A stretch of 64,000 nucleotides of DNA, taken from NCBI GenBank assembly GCA_901457705.2, contig LR590083.2:2604597-2668596 (forward strand), read 5' to 3'. Of this stretch, positions 37,401 to 49,349 are shown in pieces. The translations under genes were made by a program, and so were the position numbers. The notes under the pieces were generated by a model. That model did not search any database. It had not been told where the DNA came from and saw nothing but the letters and a program-made list of their open reading frames with translations. Source of the stretch: Beijerinckiaceae bacterium RH AL1 (GTDB lineage Bacteria; Pseudomonadota; Alphaproteobacteria; Rhizobiales; Beijerinckiaceae). Every line of letters starts with the position of its first letter. Position 1 is the first letter of the stretch.

Positions 37401-39948
37401 CGAAGCCTCCGACAAGCTCGGCGCGCATGCCGAGCGCTTCAACGCCACATTCGCCGACCGCATCAACGCGATCGAGAACACGTTCGCGATCCACGGCACC
37501 GGCATCAACGACCGCATCGGCGAGCATCTCGTCGAGGCCGGCGCGCTGCTCGAGGGCCACATCGGCGCCCTGGAGGAGCGCGCGCTGGCGCGGGCCGAAG
37601 GCATCGCCAGCTCGCTCGATGCGCTCGTCTCCCGCATCGAGAACGGTCTTGCGGCGCGCGCCGCCTCGATCAACGAGGCGCTTGCCGCCCGCACGCTCGA
37701 GATCGCCCGCACGCTCTCCGACGGCGGCCGCCAGGCGGCCGACCACATCGACGGCAAGGCCGCCGACATCGCCGGCGTGCTCTCCGAGCGCTCCGCGGCG
37801 ATCGGCGAGCAGCTCGACGGCCACATCACCCGCCTCAACGAGCGCGTGGTCGGTCCGCTGACGATGGTCTCGGCCGCCCTCGACGAGAAGGGCCGCAGCC
37901 TGACCGCCGGCCTGATCGACCGCGCCTCGGCGATCGACACGCTGCTCGGCGACCACGCGCAACGGCTCAACGCGACGCTGGACCGCGAGACGACGGAGCT
38001 GCGCCAGATCGTGGCGCGCGCGGTCGACGAGCTCGAGTCGGTCCTGGCAAGCCGGGCCGGCGATGCCGGCGCGGTCCTCACGCAGCGCGTCGCCGAGATC
38101 GCGACGACGCTCGACGGCCGCCTCGCGGCGATCGAGTCGCTGCTCGGCGAGCGCGGCCAGGCGCTCAACGCCAGCCTCGCGAGCACCGGCGAAGCGCTCG
38201 CGCAGACCATCGACGCCAGCGTCGCGCACTCGCTGCAGGCGTTGAACGACCGCCAGGGCGAGCTTGCCGGCGCGATCGATGCCTCGGCGAAGGCGCTGAA
38301 GGCCTCGATCGAAGGCGGCGTCGCGACCTCCGTGCTGTCGCTCGCGGCGGCCAACGACAAGGTGCGCGGCGACCTCACCAGCGTCATCGAGCGGCTGACT
38401 ACGCAGAGCGCGATGCTGCAGGAGATGCTGGGCAGCGCGCACGGTAACCTCTCGGGCTTCGGCGACGCCATGGAGCGCCAGCTCGCCGCCTTCGAGGGCT
38501 CGCTCGGCCAGGTCTCCGGCCACATCGACCGGATCAACGAGAACGCCGGCCGCACGCTCGCCGATGCCGGCGGCATGGCCGAGACGCTTGCGGGTCACCA
38601 CCGCACGATCGCCGACACGTCGACCCAGCTCGCCCAGACGCAGGGCGACCTCGACCAGCGGCTCGGTGCGCGCCAGGAGGCGCTGGCCGGCCTGCTCGCG
38701 GCGATCACCGCCAAGCACGAGGACCTCGAGAGCGTGATGAGCTCGTTCTCCGGTCTCATCGACGACAGCTTCAAGAAGGCCGAGGCGCGGGCGCGCGAGA
38801 TCGGCACCTTCCTGGCCGAGAACTCGCAGGCCTCGACCGGCCTCATCGACCAGCAGTTCGCGGCGATCCGCGAGAATGCCGGCAAGGAGCGCGAGCGCAC
38901 CGCCGCCGCCCTGCGCGCCGCCTACGACCAGGCGACGCGCGAGATCGAGCACGTGTTCGGCCAGTCGACGCAGCGCTTCGAGGAGGCGGCGGCAACGATG
39001 CGCGGGCTCTCGCAGTCGATCGAGGCCGAGCTTTCGGCGACGCGCGAGGAGGTCCGCCGCAACGCGATGGAGCTGCCGCGCGAGACGAGCCAGCAGGCCG
39101 ACGCCATGCGTCGCGTCGTCGGCGAGCAGATCAGGGCCCTGAACGAGCTGACCGACATCATCACCCGCTCGGGCCGCTCGTTCGACGCCTCGCTGCCGAA
39201 CCAGCAGCCGGCGCAGCGCCCCCCGCAGGTCGAGGCCGAGGCCCCGGGCCGGCAGGAGGCGGCCCGCCAGGAGCAGGCTAGACAAGAGCAGGCACGGCAG
39301 GAGCAGGCGCGCCAGGATCAGGCGCGGCAGGAAGAGGCTCGCCTCGCCCAGGCCCGCGACGAGGCCCGCCGCCAGGAGCAGCAGCGCCGCGAGGAGCTGC
39401 GCCAGCAGCAGGCCCGGCTCGAGGTCGCCCGCGAGGAGCAGGCCAAGCTCGAGCGCGCCCGCAACCAGGCCCAGCGCCAGGGACCGCCGGCGCCGAACCA
39501 GCGCGGCCCCGCGGGGGCCCAGGGCGGCTGGATGTCCGACCTGCTCGCCCGCGCCTCGCTCGACGACGAGACGCAGTCGAACGGCCACGCCCCGGCGCGC
39601 AGCAACGGCGCGGCGCCCTTGGACGCGATCTCGACGGACATTGCGCGCATGGTCGACCCCGATGCGGCCGCGAACGCCTGGGAGCGCTATCGCCGCGGCG
39701 AGGACGACGCCTTCAACGCCTCGATCTACAAGGGGCGCGGCGGCCAGACGTTCGAGGAGATCCGCCGCCGCTACAAGGACGATGCAGGCTTCCGCGCGAC
39801 GGTCGACCGCTACGTGCAGGAGTTCGAGCGCCTGCTGTCGCAGATCCAGAACGACGACCCGGACGACCGCGTGCTGCGCGGCTATCTCGGCTCGGACTCG
39901 GGCAAGGTCTACACGATGCTCGCGCACGCGGCGGGACGGATCGCGTAG
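34478..39948 (+). CDS. Giant membrane-anchored coiled-coil protein resembling GPR/RgsE/TipN polarity factors (frameshift near 35820)
   Basis: If one missing base is restored at 35815-35825 this is a single protein of about 1,823 residues. It has a disordered N-terminus (about 1-155), two membrane helices (about 161-181 and 196-216), then almost continuous helix. From about residue 528 to 810 the sequence repeats every 20 residues, in pairs of 40, with H/QERLA and a histidine-ended turn. A Gln/Arg/Glu-rich stretch (about 1588-1668) precedes a compact conserved C-terminal domain (RYRRGEDDAFNASIYKGRGGQ). This architecture matches the Growth Pole Ring protein of Agrobacterium, RgsE of Sinorhizobium and, more distantly, TipN, which organise the growing pole of Rhizobiales. 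That assignment is from architecture, not from alignment. In the sequence as given it reads as two frames (to 36058 and from 35833). Confidence 0.75.
36061..36900 (+). repeat. In-frame 60/120-base coding repeat in the growth-pole-like gene
   Basis: The coding sequence repeats with a period of 60 bases (20 residues), and more exactly 120 bases: for example the block ATMALMA(A/S)HTDQLNERLAQ occurs at about 36580 and again 120 bases later, and an earlier relative lies near 36154. Each unit has an ERL core and ends in one or two histidines. Confidence 0.75.
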
Positions 39949-40013
39949 CCACGGGGTGGCGGCGCCTTGCCGCCACGCTCACGTCGTCGCCTGCGGGGCG
40001 AAGGGTGATGGAC

Positions 40014-40271
40014 ATGGACCAATCGGATCACGATCCAATTCTGGCCGCGCCCCTTCGTGCCGAAATCGAGGCGGTCGCGGCACGCGAGAACCGGTCGGCC
40101 CGCGATGTCTTGCAGGAAGCTGTGGAGCGATATCTGCGAGATCGCCGGTCCAGCGATGTCGTCACGTCCAAAGCTCGGGACGCCGCGGCTCGAATGCTCG
40201 AGCGTCGTCATCGGCATCGGCTTCCCGACGGGGAAAGCATACGCAGCCTGATGGTCCACGGACGGATGTAG
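40014..40271 (+). CDS. vapB: Antitoxin of a VapBC-type pair (ribbon-helix-helix-like)
   Basis: 85-residue small protein with an N-terminal segment (LRAEIEAVAARENRSARDVLQEAVERYLRD) that fits a ribbon-helix-helix DNA-binding domain, followed by a basic, probably flexible tail that would wrap the toxin. It ends three bases before the GTG start of a PIN-domain toxin gene, the normal VapB-VapC order. Of several starts, ATG at 40014 has AAGGG eight bases upstream. The pair would be autoregulated, but I see no clear operator in the roughly 60 bases upstream. Confidence 0.8.
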   Translation: MDQSDHDPILAAPLRAEIEAVAARENRSARDVLQEAVERYLRDRRSSDVVTSKARDAAARMLERRHRHRLPDGESIRSLMVHGRM

Positions 40272-40274
40272 CTT

Positions 40275-40679
40275 GTGTTCGTCCTCGATGCTTCCGTCAC
40301 GATGCGGTGGTACTTCGAGGCCGGCTCTCATCCGCGGGCGGATGCGATCCTCGACAGGCTCGCCTCCTTCGCGGACACCGCGGTGGTGCCAACGATCTGG
40401 CGATACGAGGTCAGCGCCGTCCTCGCGCGTGCGCAATCGAAAGACGGCGCCTCTGCGGAAGACGCGTCCGAGTTTCTGGATGATCTCGGATATCTGCCGA
40501 TCCAGATCGACAGCGACGCGCTGATCTTCGAGCACGTGCACGGCATCGCGACGAAGTTTCGTCTCACGACCTACGATGCCGCCTATCTCGAGCTGGCTCG
40601 GAGGAAGCAGCTGCCCCTGGCATCGCTGGATACGAAGCTTGTCGCAGCTTGCCGGCTCGCCGGGGTGCCGCTGTTATGA
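40275..40679 (+). CDS. vapC: VapC-type PIN-domain ribonuclease toxin
   Basis: 134-residue PIN-domain protein. The acidic metal-binding residues are visible: D in VLDASVTMRW, E in WRYEVSAVLAR, D in TTYDAAYLELA and a final D in SLDTKLV. VapC toxins cut tRNA or rRNA when freed from VapB. GTG start at 40275, just after the vapB stop. It converges with rnpB, whose 3' end lies about 20 bases away. Confidence 0.9.
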   Translation: MFVLDASVTMRWYFEAGSHPRADAILDRLASFADTAVVPTIWRYEVSAVLARAQSKDGASAEDASEFLDDLGYLPIQIDSDALIFEHVHGIATKFRLTTYDAAYLELARRKQLPLASLDTKLVAACRLAGVPLL

Positions 40680-40698
40680 TCGGAAGAAGGTAGAAGGT

Positions 40699-41094
<396 letters not shown>

Positions 41095-41100
41095 CGCGCG

Positions 41101-41129
41101 GGATTAGGGGCTGGCGCCGACGCGGTCAA
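41101..41129 (-). promoter_or_regulatory. Sigma-70-type promoter of rnpB
   Basis: On the minus strand TTGACC (forward 41124-41129) and TAATCC (forward 41101-41106) are separated by exactly 17 bases. The predicted transcript start, six to seven bases further, coincides with the 5' end of helix P1 of RNase P RNA, which supports the call. Confidence 0.7.
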
Positions 41130-41193
41130 TTCGCTTCATGAATTTGCCCGAGGCGGCGGGCATCAAGGCCGCCACCTCGATCCCGGGACTCGA

Positions 41194-41391
41194 ATGCGTC
41201 GCCTCCTCAACGGCCTCGTGCTGGCTGCCTCTCTCGTCCTCTGCGGCTGCGCGATCCGGCAGCCGCCGCCACCGGGTGTGGTCGCGGCCCCGGCTGGCAT
41301 GACGTCGGGGCCCGCCTGTCGCGTCTTCGACGAGGACATGTTCGGCCGCCGCTACTGCCGCGTCCGCTATGTCTACGGCAGCGGCTCGTGA
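41194..41391 (+). CDS. Small lipoprotein
   Basis: 65 residues. The signal peptide ends with a lipobox in LVLCGC (modified cysteine at about residue 19). The mature part is proline-rich at first (RQPPPPGVV), then has two cysteines in ACRVFDEDMFGRRYCRVRY. No known domain. The TGA stop overlaps the GTG start of the amidase gene (GTGA), so the two are translationally coupled and the lipoprotein may act at the cell wall. Confidence 0.7.
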   Translation: MRRLLNGLVLAASLVLCGCAIRQPPPPGVVAAPAGMTSGPACRVFDEDMFGRRYCRVRYVYGSGS

Positions 41392-42149
41392 CCGCCCTGC
41401 TCCAGCCCGACAGCGCGCTCGTCGCCGAGCTAGCGCCCTCGCCCAACTTCGGCGACCGCCGCGGCAAGCCGATCGACGCGCTGATCCTGCACTATACCGG
41501 GATGGCGACCGGCGCCGGCGCGCTGGCGCGGCTCACCGACGCCAGCTCCGGAGTCTCCTGCCACTATCTCGTCTGGGAGGACGGCCGCATCGTCCAGCTC
41601 GTCGCCGAGGCGGCGCGCGCCTGGCACGCCGGCCGCTCGTTCTGGGCGGGCGAGGACGACATGAACTCGGTGTCGATCGGCATCGAGATGGTGAACGGCG
41701 GCAGCATCGGCGGCTCTCCGCCCTACCCCGCCGCGCAGGTCGAGGCCGTCGCGGCCTTGGCGAAGGACATCTGCCGACGCCGCGGGATCGCGCCGCATCG
41801 CGTGCTGGGCCATTCCGACATCGCGCCGGATCGCAAGGACGATCCCGGCGCGTGGTTCCCGTGGCCGGTCCTCGCCGCCCAGGATGTCGGCCTATGGTTC
41901 GACCCGCCGCCGCCCGACGCCACGGCCCATCTGGCACCGGGTGCGACGGGCGACGCGGTGCGCCGGCTCCAGGCCATGCTGGCCGACATCGGCTACGGTT
42001 GCCCCGTAACCGGTCACTTCGACGTGACCACAGAGGCTGCGGTCACCGCTTTCCAGCGTCATTGGCGTCCCGCCCGCGTCGACGGGCGGCTCGATTCCTC
42101 TACGCAAACGGCTATGGCGGCTGCGTGGGATATAATACCACGACGTTGA
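41388..42149 (+). CDS. N-acetylmuramoyl-L-alanine amidase with peptidoglycan-binding domain
   Basis: 253 residues. Amidase_2 domain (about 20-160) with zinc ligands in LILHYTG, the second histidine in GHSDIAP and the following aspartate region; then a PG_binding_1 domain (about 185-250, GDAVRRLQAMLADIGY...TAFQRHWRP). It resembles AmiD, which removes stem peptides from muropeptides. No signal peptide is seen, so it may be cytoplasmic like AmpD or exported by another route. GTG start overlapping the stop of the lipoprotein gene. Confidence 0.9.
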   Translation: MTALLQPDSALVAELAPSPNFGDRRGKPIDALILHYTGMATGAGALARLTDASSGVSCHYLVWEDGRIVQLVAEAARAWHAGRSFWAGEDDMNSVSIGIEMVNGGSIGGSPPYPAAQVEAVAALAKDICRRRGIAPHRVLGHSDIAPDRKDDPGAWFPWPVLAAQDVGLWFDPPPPDATAHLAPGATGDAVRRLQAMLADIGYGCPVTGHFDVTTEAAVTAFQRHWRPARVDGRLDSSTQTAMAAAWDIIPRR

Positions 42150-42231
42150 TCGTCCGATGCAACGGATGGCAGGCAAGCGGGTTTTTGAAGCACCTCCCGC
42201 AGCGTGCAAAGCGGAGAGAATGGAGGGAAAT

Positions 42232-42540
42232 GTGAAGCTCAAGATGCTGGGGCTCCTTGGAGCCCTTATTTTCGCGGCGCCCGTCGCCGCTGTCGCCGCC
42301 CCCGCGGGCGGCCTCACCGCCGAGTCGGCCGCTCCGGCGATCGTCGCTCCGGCTGTCGACACCAACGCTGCTGCCACGCCCGGCACCTCCGCCAAGATCG
42401 AGAAGGTCTGGTGGCGTCGCGGCTGGGGCTGGCGCGGTTACGGCTGGCGTGGCTACGGCTGGCGCGGCTACGGCTGGGGCTGGCGCGGCTACGGCTGGCG
42501 TCGTCCGTACTGGGGCTGGCGCCGCCGCTACTGGTGGTAA
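42232..42540 (+). CDS. Small secreted protein with Gly-Trp-Arg-Tyr tandem repeats
   Basis: About 102 residues: signal peptide (about 1-22, FAAPVAAVAAP), an Ala/Pro-rich linker, then a repeat of GWRGY units (four to five copies) ending in RRPYWGWRRRYWW. The GTG at 42232 follows GGAGGGAAAT and sits directly before the hydrophobic core; an ATG at 42220 is an alternative. Similar short tryptophan/arginine-rich exported proteins exist in rhizobia but have no known function. A strong terminator follows. Confidence 0.7.
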   Translation: MKLKMLGLLGALIFAAPVAAVAAPAGGLTAESAAPAIVAPAVDTNAAATPGTSAKIEKVWWRRGWGWRGYGWRGYGWRGYGWGWRGYGWRRPYWGWRRRYWW

Positions 42541-42567
42541 GCCGTCCCGCATTTGCGTGACGTTTCG

Positions 42568-42595
42568 AGCCGGGGCGAAAGCCCCGGCTTTTTCG
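42568..42595 (+). terminator. Rho-independent terminator
   Basis: Stem AGCCGGGGC / GCCCCGGCT (9 bp) closed by a GAAA tetraloop and followed by a run of T. It lies 28 bases after the stop of the GWRGY-repeat gene and just before the end of the convergent metH. Confidence 0.9.
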
Positions 42596-42600
42596 TAGGC

Positions 42601-46344
<3,744 letters not shown>

Positions 46345-46375
46345 ACGAAGCTCCAAATGAAAGGGGAACGGATCA

Positions 46376-46666
46376 TCATCTTCCCGCAGGGAAGAAAGTC
46401 TCAGGTGTTTGGAGCGCGATACCAATCAAGATGAGACTTACAGAAGCAATGCCGCCCGGGCGCCCGGCAAGCCATTTTGCCATTGGATACCATCGCGTCC
46501 CAGGATCTGGCTTCGCCGAAGTTGTCGTTATTCCAAGCTCGTTGTCGAAGAGATCTTTCAAGTTCTCAGTTCTCGTTAGCAAAATACCGACGGCGATTAT
46601 GAGAACGCCGAGAGCATTTGCGATAAAGCCAATCTCGTAAAGTCTGTGCTCGAGCAGACAGGTCAT
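46376..46666 (-). CDS. Small two-helix membrane protein, AT-rich insert between metF and metH
   Basis: 96 residues with two predicted membrane helices (about 12-31, [20 protein letters not shown], and about 74-88, [13 protein letters not shown]). No known family. The DNA is clearly AT-richer than both flanking met genes, and it interrupts what is otherwise a metF-metH operon. The ATG at 46666 lies 15 bases after the metF stop; no good Shine-Dalgarno site is seen. It is probably a recent arrival. Confidence 0.55.
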   Translation of the reverse strand: MTCLLEHRLYEIGFIANALGVLIIAVGILLTRTENLKDLFDNELGITTTSAKPDPGTRWYPMAKWLAGRPGGIASVSLILIGIALQTPETFFPAGR

Positions 46667-46680
46667 GCCGACTCGCTCAT

Positions 46681-47592
46681 TCAGGCTGCTTTCTGTTCGC
46701 GATAGACCGGCCGCATGCCGAGGAGATGGCAGATCGCATAGACGAGATCGGCCCGGTTCATCGTGTAGAAGTGGAAATTGTAGATGCCGCGGTCGACGAG
46801 ATCGAGCACCTGCTCGGCGGCGACGGTCGCCGCCACGAGGCGACGCGTTGCCGGGTCGTCGTCGAGCCCCTCGAAACGCTCGGCGAGCCAGGCCGGCACC
46901 GAGGCGCCGGCGCGCTTGGCGAAGCCCGCCGTCTGCTTGAAATTCTGCACCGGCACGATGCCGGGCACGATCGGAATGTTGATGCCCTTCGCCCGCACCT
47001 TGTCGAGGAAGCGCGCATAGACGTCGTTGTCGAAGAAGAACTGGGTGATCGCCCGCGTCGCGCCGGCGTCGACCTTCGCCTTCAGCACGTCGATGTCTGC
47101 GTCGATCGAGGCGGACTCGGGGTGGCCTTCGGGATAGGCCGAGACCGAGATCTCGAAATCGCCGATGCGCCTCAGGCCGGTCACGAGCTCGGTCGAGCTG
47201 CGGTAGCCGTCGGCATGCGGCACGTAGGCCGTGCCCGGCCCCGTCTGCGGGTCGCCGCGCAGCGCCACGATATGGCGCACGCCGCACTCCCAGTAGTCGC
47301 GCGCCACGGCATCGACCTCGTCCTTCGTGGCGGCGACGCAGGTGATGTGGGCGGCCGGGCGCACATGCGTCTCGCTGATGATGCGATCGACGGTGGCGTG
47401 GGTGCGCTCGCGCGTCTTGCCGCCGGCGCCGTAGGTGACGGAGACGAAGCTCGGGTTCAGCGGCGCGAGCCGGCGGATCGACTCCCACAGCGTCGCTTCC
47501 ATCTCGGGCGTCGCCGGCGGGAAGAACTCGAACGAGACGTTGAAGCGCGGACGATGGCCGCGGCTGAGACGGGTCATGGCGGCCGACTGCAT
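46681..47592 (-). CDS. metF: Methylenetetrahydrofolate reductase
   Basis: Reduces 5,10-methylene-THF to 5-methyl-THF, the methyl donor for MetH. About 303 residues, TIM-barrel flavoprotein with conserved VSFEFFPP, SVTYGAGG, NIPIVPGIVP and the C-terminal NFHFYTMNR. ATG at 47592 or 47577 are both possible. In the sequence as given the frame is open without a stop all the way back into the SahR-like regulator, so gene fusion is possible, but a one-base difference would place a TAA directly before ATG 47592 (TAAGATG). Confidence 0.95.
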   Translation of the reverse strand: MQSAAMTRLSRGHRPRFNVSFEFFPPATPEMEATLWESIRRLAPLNPSFVSVTYGAGGKTRERTHATVDRIISETHVRPAAHITCVAATKDEVDAVARDYWECGVRHIVALRGDPQTGPGTAYVPHADGYRSSTELVTGLRRIGDFEISVSAYPEGHPESASIDADIDVLKAKVDAGATRAITQFFFDNDVYARFLDKVRAKGINIPIVPGIVPVQNFKQTAGFAKRAGASVPAWLAERFEGLDDDPATRRLVAATVAAEQVLDLVDRGIYNFHFYTMNRADLVYAICHLLGMRPVYREQKAA

Positions 47593-48603
47593 CTTAGGCG
47601 ATTTCCAGCATGGTGAGGGAAGCGCGTCGGACTGGATGCGGCGATCGCGCCCCAGCCACAGCGAAACGGTGAGCGTGCCGGCGCCTTCCGGCGCGAGGTC
47701 GCGGGTGAGGGTCACGTCGAGCCCGGCGTCCGCCATCACGGCGGCGATCTCGTCGTGCGAGAAGCCGAGCCGGCGATGCGCATGCGCGGCGCGCAGGCTC
47801 TCCTCCTGGTGCGGCGCGAAGTCGACGACGAGCAGGCGCCCGCCGGGGTGCAGCGTGCGTGCCGCCTCGCGCAGCGCCCGCGAGGGATCGTCGAGGTAGT
47901 GCAGCACCTGATGCACGATGACGAGGTCGAACGCGTCGCGCTCGACCGGCAGCGCGAAGATGTCGCCCTGGCGAAGCTGCGCGTTGCGCAGCCCGGCGCG
48001 GCCGAGGCGATCGCGGGCGATGCCGAGCATCTGCGGCGACTGGTCGATCCCGAGCGCGCGATCGGCTTGCGGCGCCAGCAGCTCCAGCATGCGGCCGGTG
48101 CCGGTGCCGACGTCGAGAAGGCTGCCGATCGGCGCGTCGCCGACCGCCGCGCGGATCGCCGCCTCGACCTTGTCCTCGGCGACATGCATGGCGCGCAGCT
48201 CGTCCCAGTTCGCGGCATGGGTGGCGAAATAGCCGGCGGCCTGCGCGGCGCGGGCGCGGCGCACCTCGCCGAGCCGCGCGCGATCGGCGGCGAGCACCGG
48301 GTCGGCCGGGTCGGCCGCGGCGACGATCTCGCGCGCGAGATGTGCCGCGGTGCCGGACTGCGCGACGAGGAGGAAAACCCAGGCGCCCTCGCGGTGGCGC
48401 TCGACGAGGCCGGCCTCGACGAGCAGCTTGAGGTGGCGCGAGATGCGCGGCTGCGACTGGCGCAGGATGGCGACAAGCTCGCTCACCGTCAGCTCCGCGT
48501 CGCAGAGCAGCGCCAGCAGGCGCAGACGCGTCGGCTCGCCCGCCGCGGTGAGCGCGGCGAGGACGCTGTCGAAGGATGTGTGCCGGATGCTCGCCCCGCT
48601 CAT
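47593..48603 (-). CDS. sahR: SahR-like regulator: ArsR-type HTH plus SAM/SAH-binding methyltransferase-like domain
   Basis: Winged helix of the ArsR family (about 1-95: EPTRLRLLALLCDAELTVSELVAILRQSQPRISRHLKLL) joined to a class I methyltransferase-like domain (about 130-300: LLDVGTGTGRML, LGIDQSPQM, FDLVIVHQVLHYL). This is the architecture of SahR, which senses S-adenosylhomocysteine and represses methionine-cycle genes in proteobacteria. Its position directly before metF and a perfect palindrome just upstream of its start fit that role. ATG at 48603. The reading frame runs without stop into metF; a shifted reading would end it as SPMLEIA-stop at 47594. Confidence 0.85.
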
Positions 48604-48609
48604 GAGACG

Positions 48610-48633
48610 AGATATAAACATATCTTTATATCT
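48610..48633. promoter_or_regulatory. Palindromic operator upstream of sahR
   Basis: Perfect inverted repeat AGATATAAA-CATATC-TTTATATCT: 9-base arms around 6 bases, in an AT-rich patch 7 bases upstream of the sahR start. Size and composition suit an ArsR-family dimer, so autorepression and control of the linked metF is likely. Confidence 0.75.
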
Positions 48634-48670
48634 GTAAAGCGGTGCGTGACCCGCCGGCACGTTTTCCGGC

Positions 48671-48922
48671 TCAGCAGCCCTTGCAGATGCTCTTGTCGAT
48701 GGCGTTGTCCTGGTTCTGGATGCCGCGATCGAGCGGTGTCGTCCCGCCGGACTGCGACCGGCCGGGGTTCGGCACCGTGGCGCCGGTCCCGGTGATGTAC
48801 TTGTCGTGGGCGTAGGGGTCGGCGTGGCCGGGCGCGGTGTCGGACGGCGGCGTCTGGGCAAGGGCGGCGAAGGCCATGCAGACCATCGCTGTCGAGACGA
48901 GGATGGGTCGTGCGATCGCCAT
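48671..48922 (-). CDS. Small secreted protein
   Basis: 83 residues. Signal peptide about 1-22 (AFAALAQ). The mature part is hydrophilic (PSDTAPGHADPYAHDKYITGTGATVPNPG) and ends with CKGC, a two-cysteine tail. No known domain; similar short exported proteins are found in Methylobacterium-like genomes. ATG at 48922 preceded by GGAGCG. About 40 bases separate its stop from the sahR operator region. Confidence 0.55.
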   Translation of the reverse strand: MAIARPILVSTAMVCMAFAALAQTPPSDTAPGHADPYAHDKYITGTGATVPNPGRSQSGGTTPLDRGIQNQDNAIDKSICKGC

Positions 48923-49033
48923 GAGTTCGCTCCTCTTTGGCCGGACGTGCCCGGCGCGCCAACGAGAGGCCGGATCGTATCGTCGGTTGAAGCGATGCGA
49001 TAGACTTTTTGGCGGTGTGAAGAAGCCGGCCCA

Positions 49034-49087
49034 CGCATGCCGACTACGATCATGTCGAGGTTGCGAAGGTGACGTATGAGCCGTGAC
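49034..49087 (+). pseudogene. Remnant of a HigB-type toxin gene (3' end only)
   Basis: In this frame the sequence reads THADYDHVEVAKVTYEP-stop, which matches the usual end of HigB/RelE-type toxins (THAEYD...). A stop codon lies a few codons upstream and no toxin body is present. It overlaps the start of the truncated antitoxin gene, as in intact HigB-HigA pairs. Confidence 0.5.
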
Positions 49088-49300
49088 CTGAAGCCCATCC
49101 GAACTGCTGCCGAGCATGAAGCGGCACTCGCCGAAGTCGAGCGATTGTGGGGCGCGCCGGCCGGCACGCCGGAGGGCGACCGGCTCGACGTCCTCGCGAC
49201 TTTGATCGACGCCTACGAAACGGCGAATGTCCCGATGGACGCGCCCGACCCGATCGAAGCCATCCGCTTTCGGATGGAACAGCTTCCGCGGATATCTTGA
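49076..49300 (+). pseudogene. Truncated HigA-type antitoxin
   Basis: 74 residues matching the N-terminal half of COG5499-type antitoxins: TAAEHEAALAEVERLWGAPAGTPEGDRLDVLATLIDAYE...PIEAIRFRMEQ. In intact proteins FRMEQ leads into the helix-turn-helix; here the frame ends after LPRIS. The DNA-binding half is therefore missing. Together with the toxin scrap just upstream it is a decayed HigBA module. Confidence 0.7.
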
Positions 49301-49349
49301 GCCAGCCGAGCCGCGGCGCCGCTGCCTGAAGAGCGGCGCAGGAGCCGCG

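Noticed and set aside
35014-39927. 1,637-codon open frame on the minus strand opposite the growth-pole-like gene
   Set aside because: It is antisense to a codon-biased, repeat-rich gene. Its translation is a Leu/Arg/Ala/Val-rich mirror with no domains, and it lacks a ribosome-binding site. High GC makes such shadow frames common.
46345-46375. Cobalamin or SAM riboswitch before metH
   Set aside because: The leader is only about 30 bases and lacks any riboswitch core; the AT-rich gene lies directly upstream.
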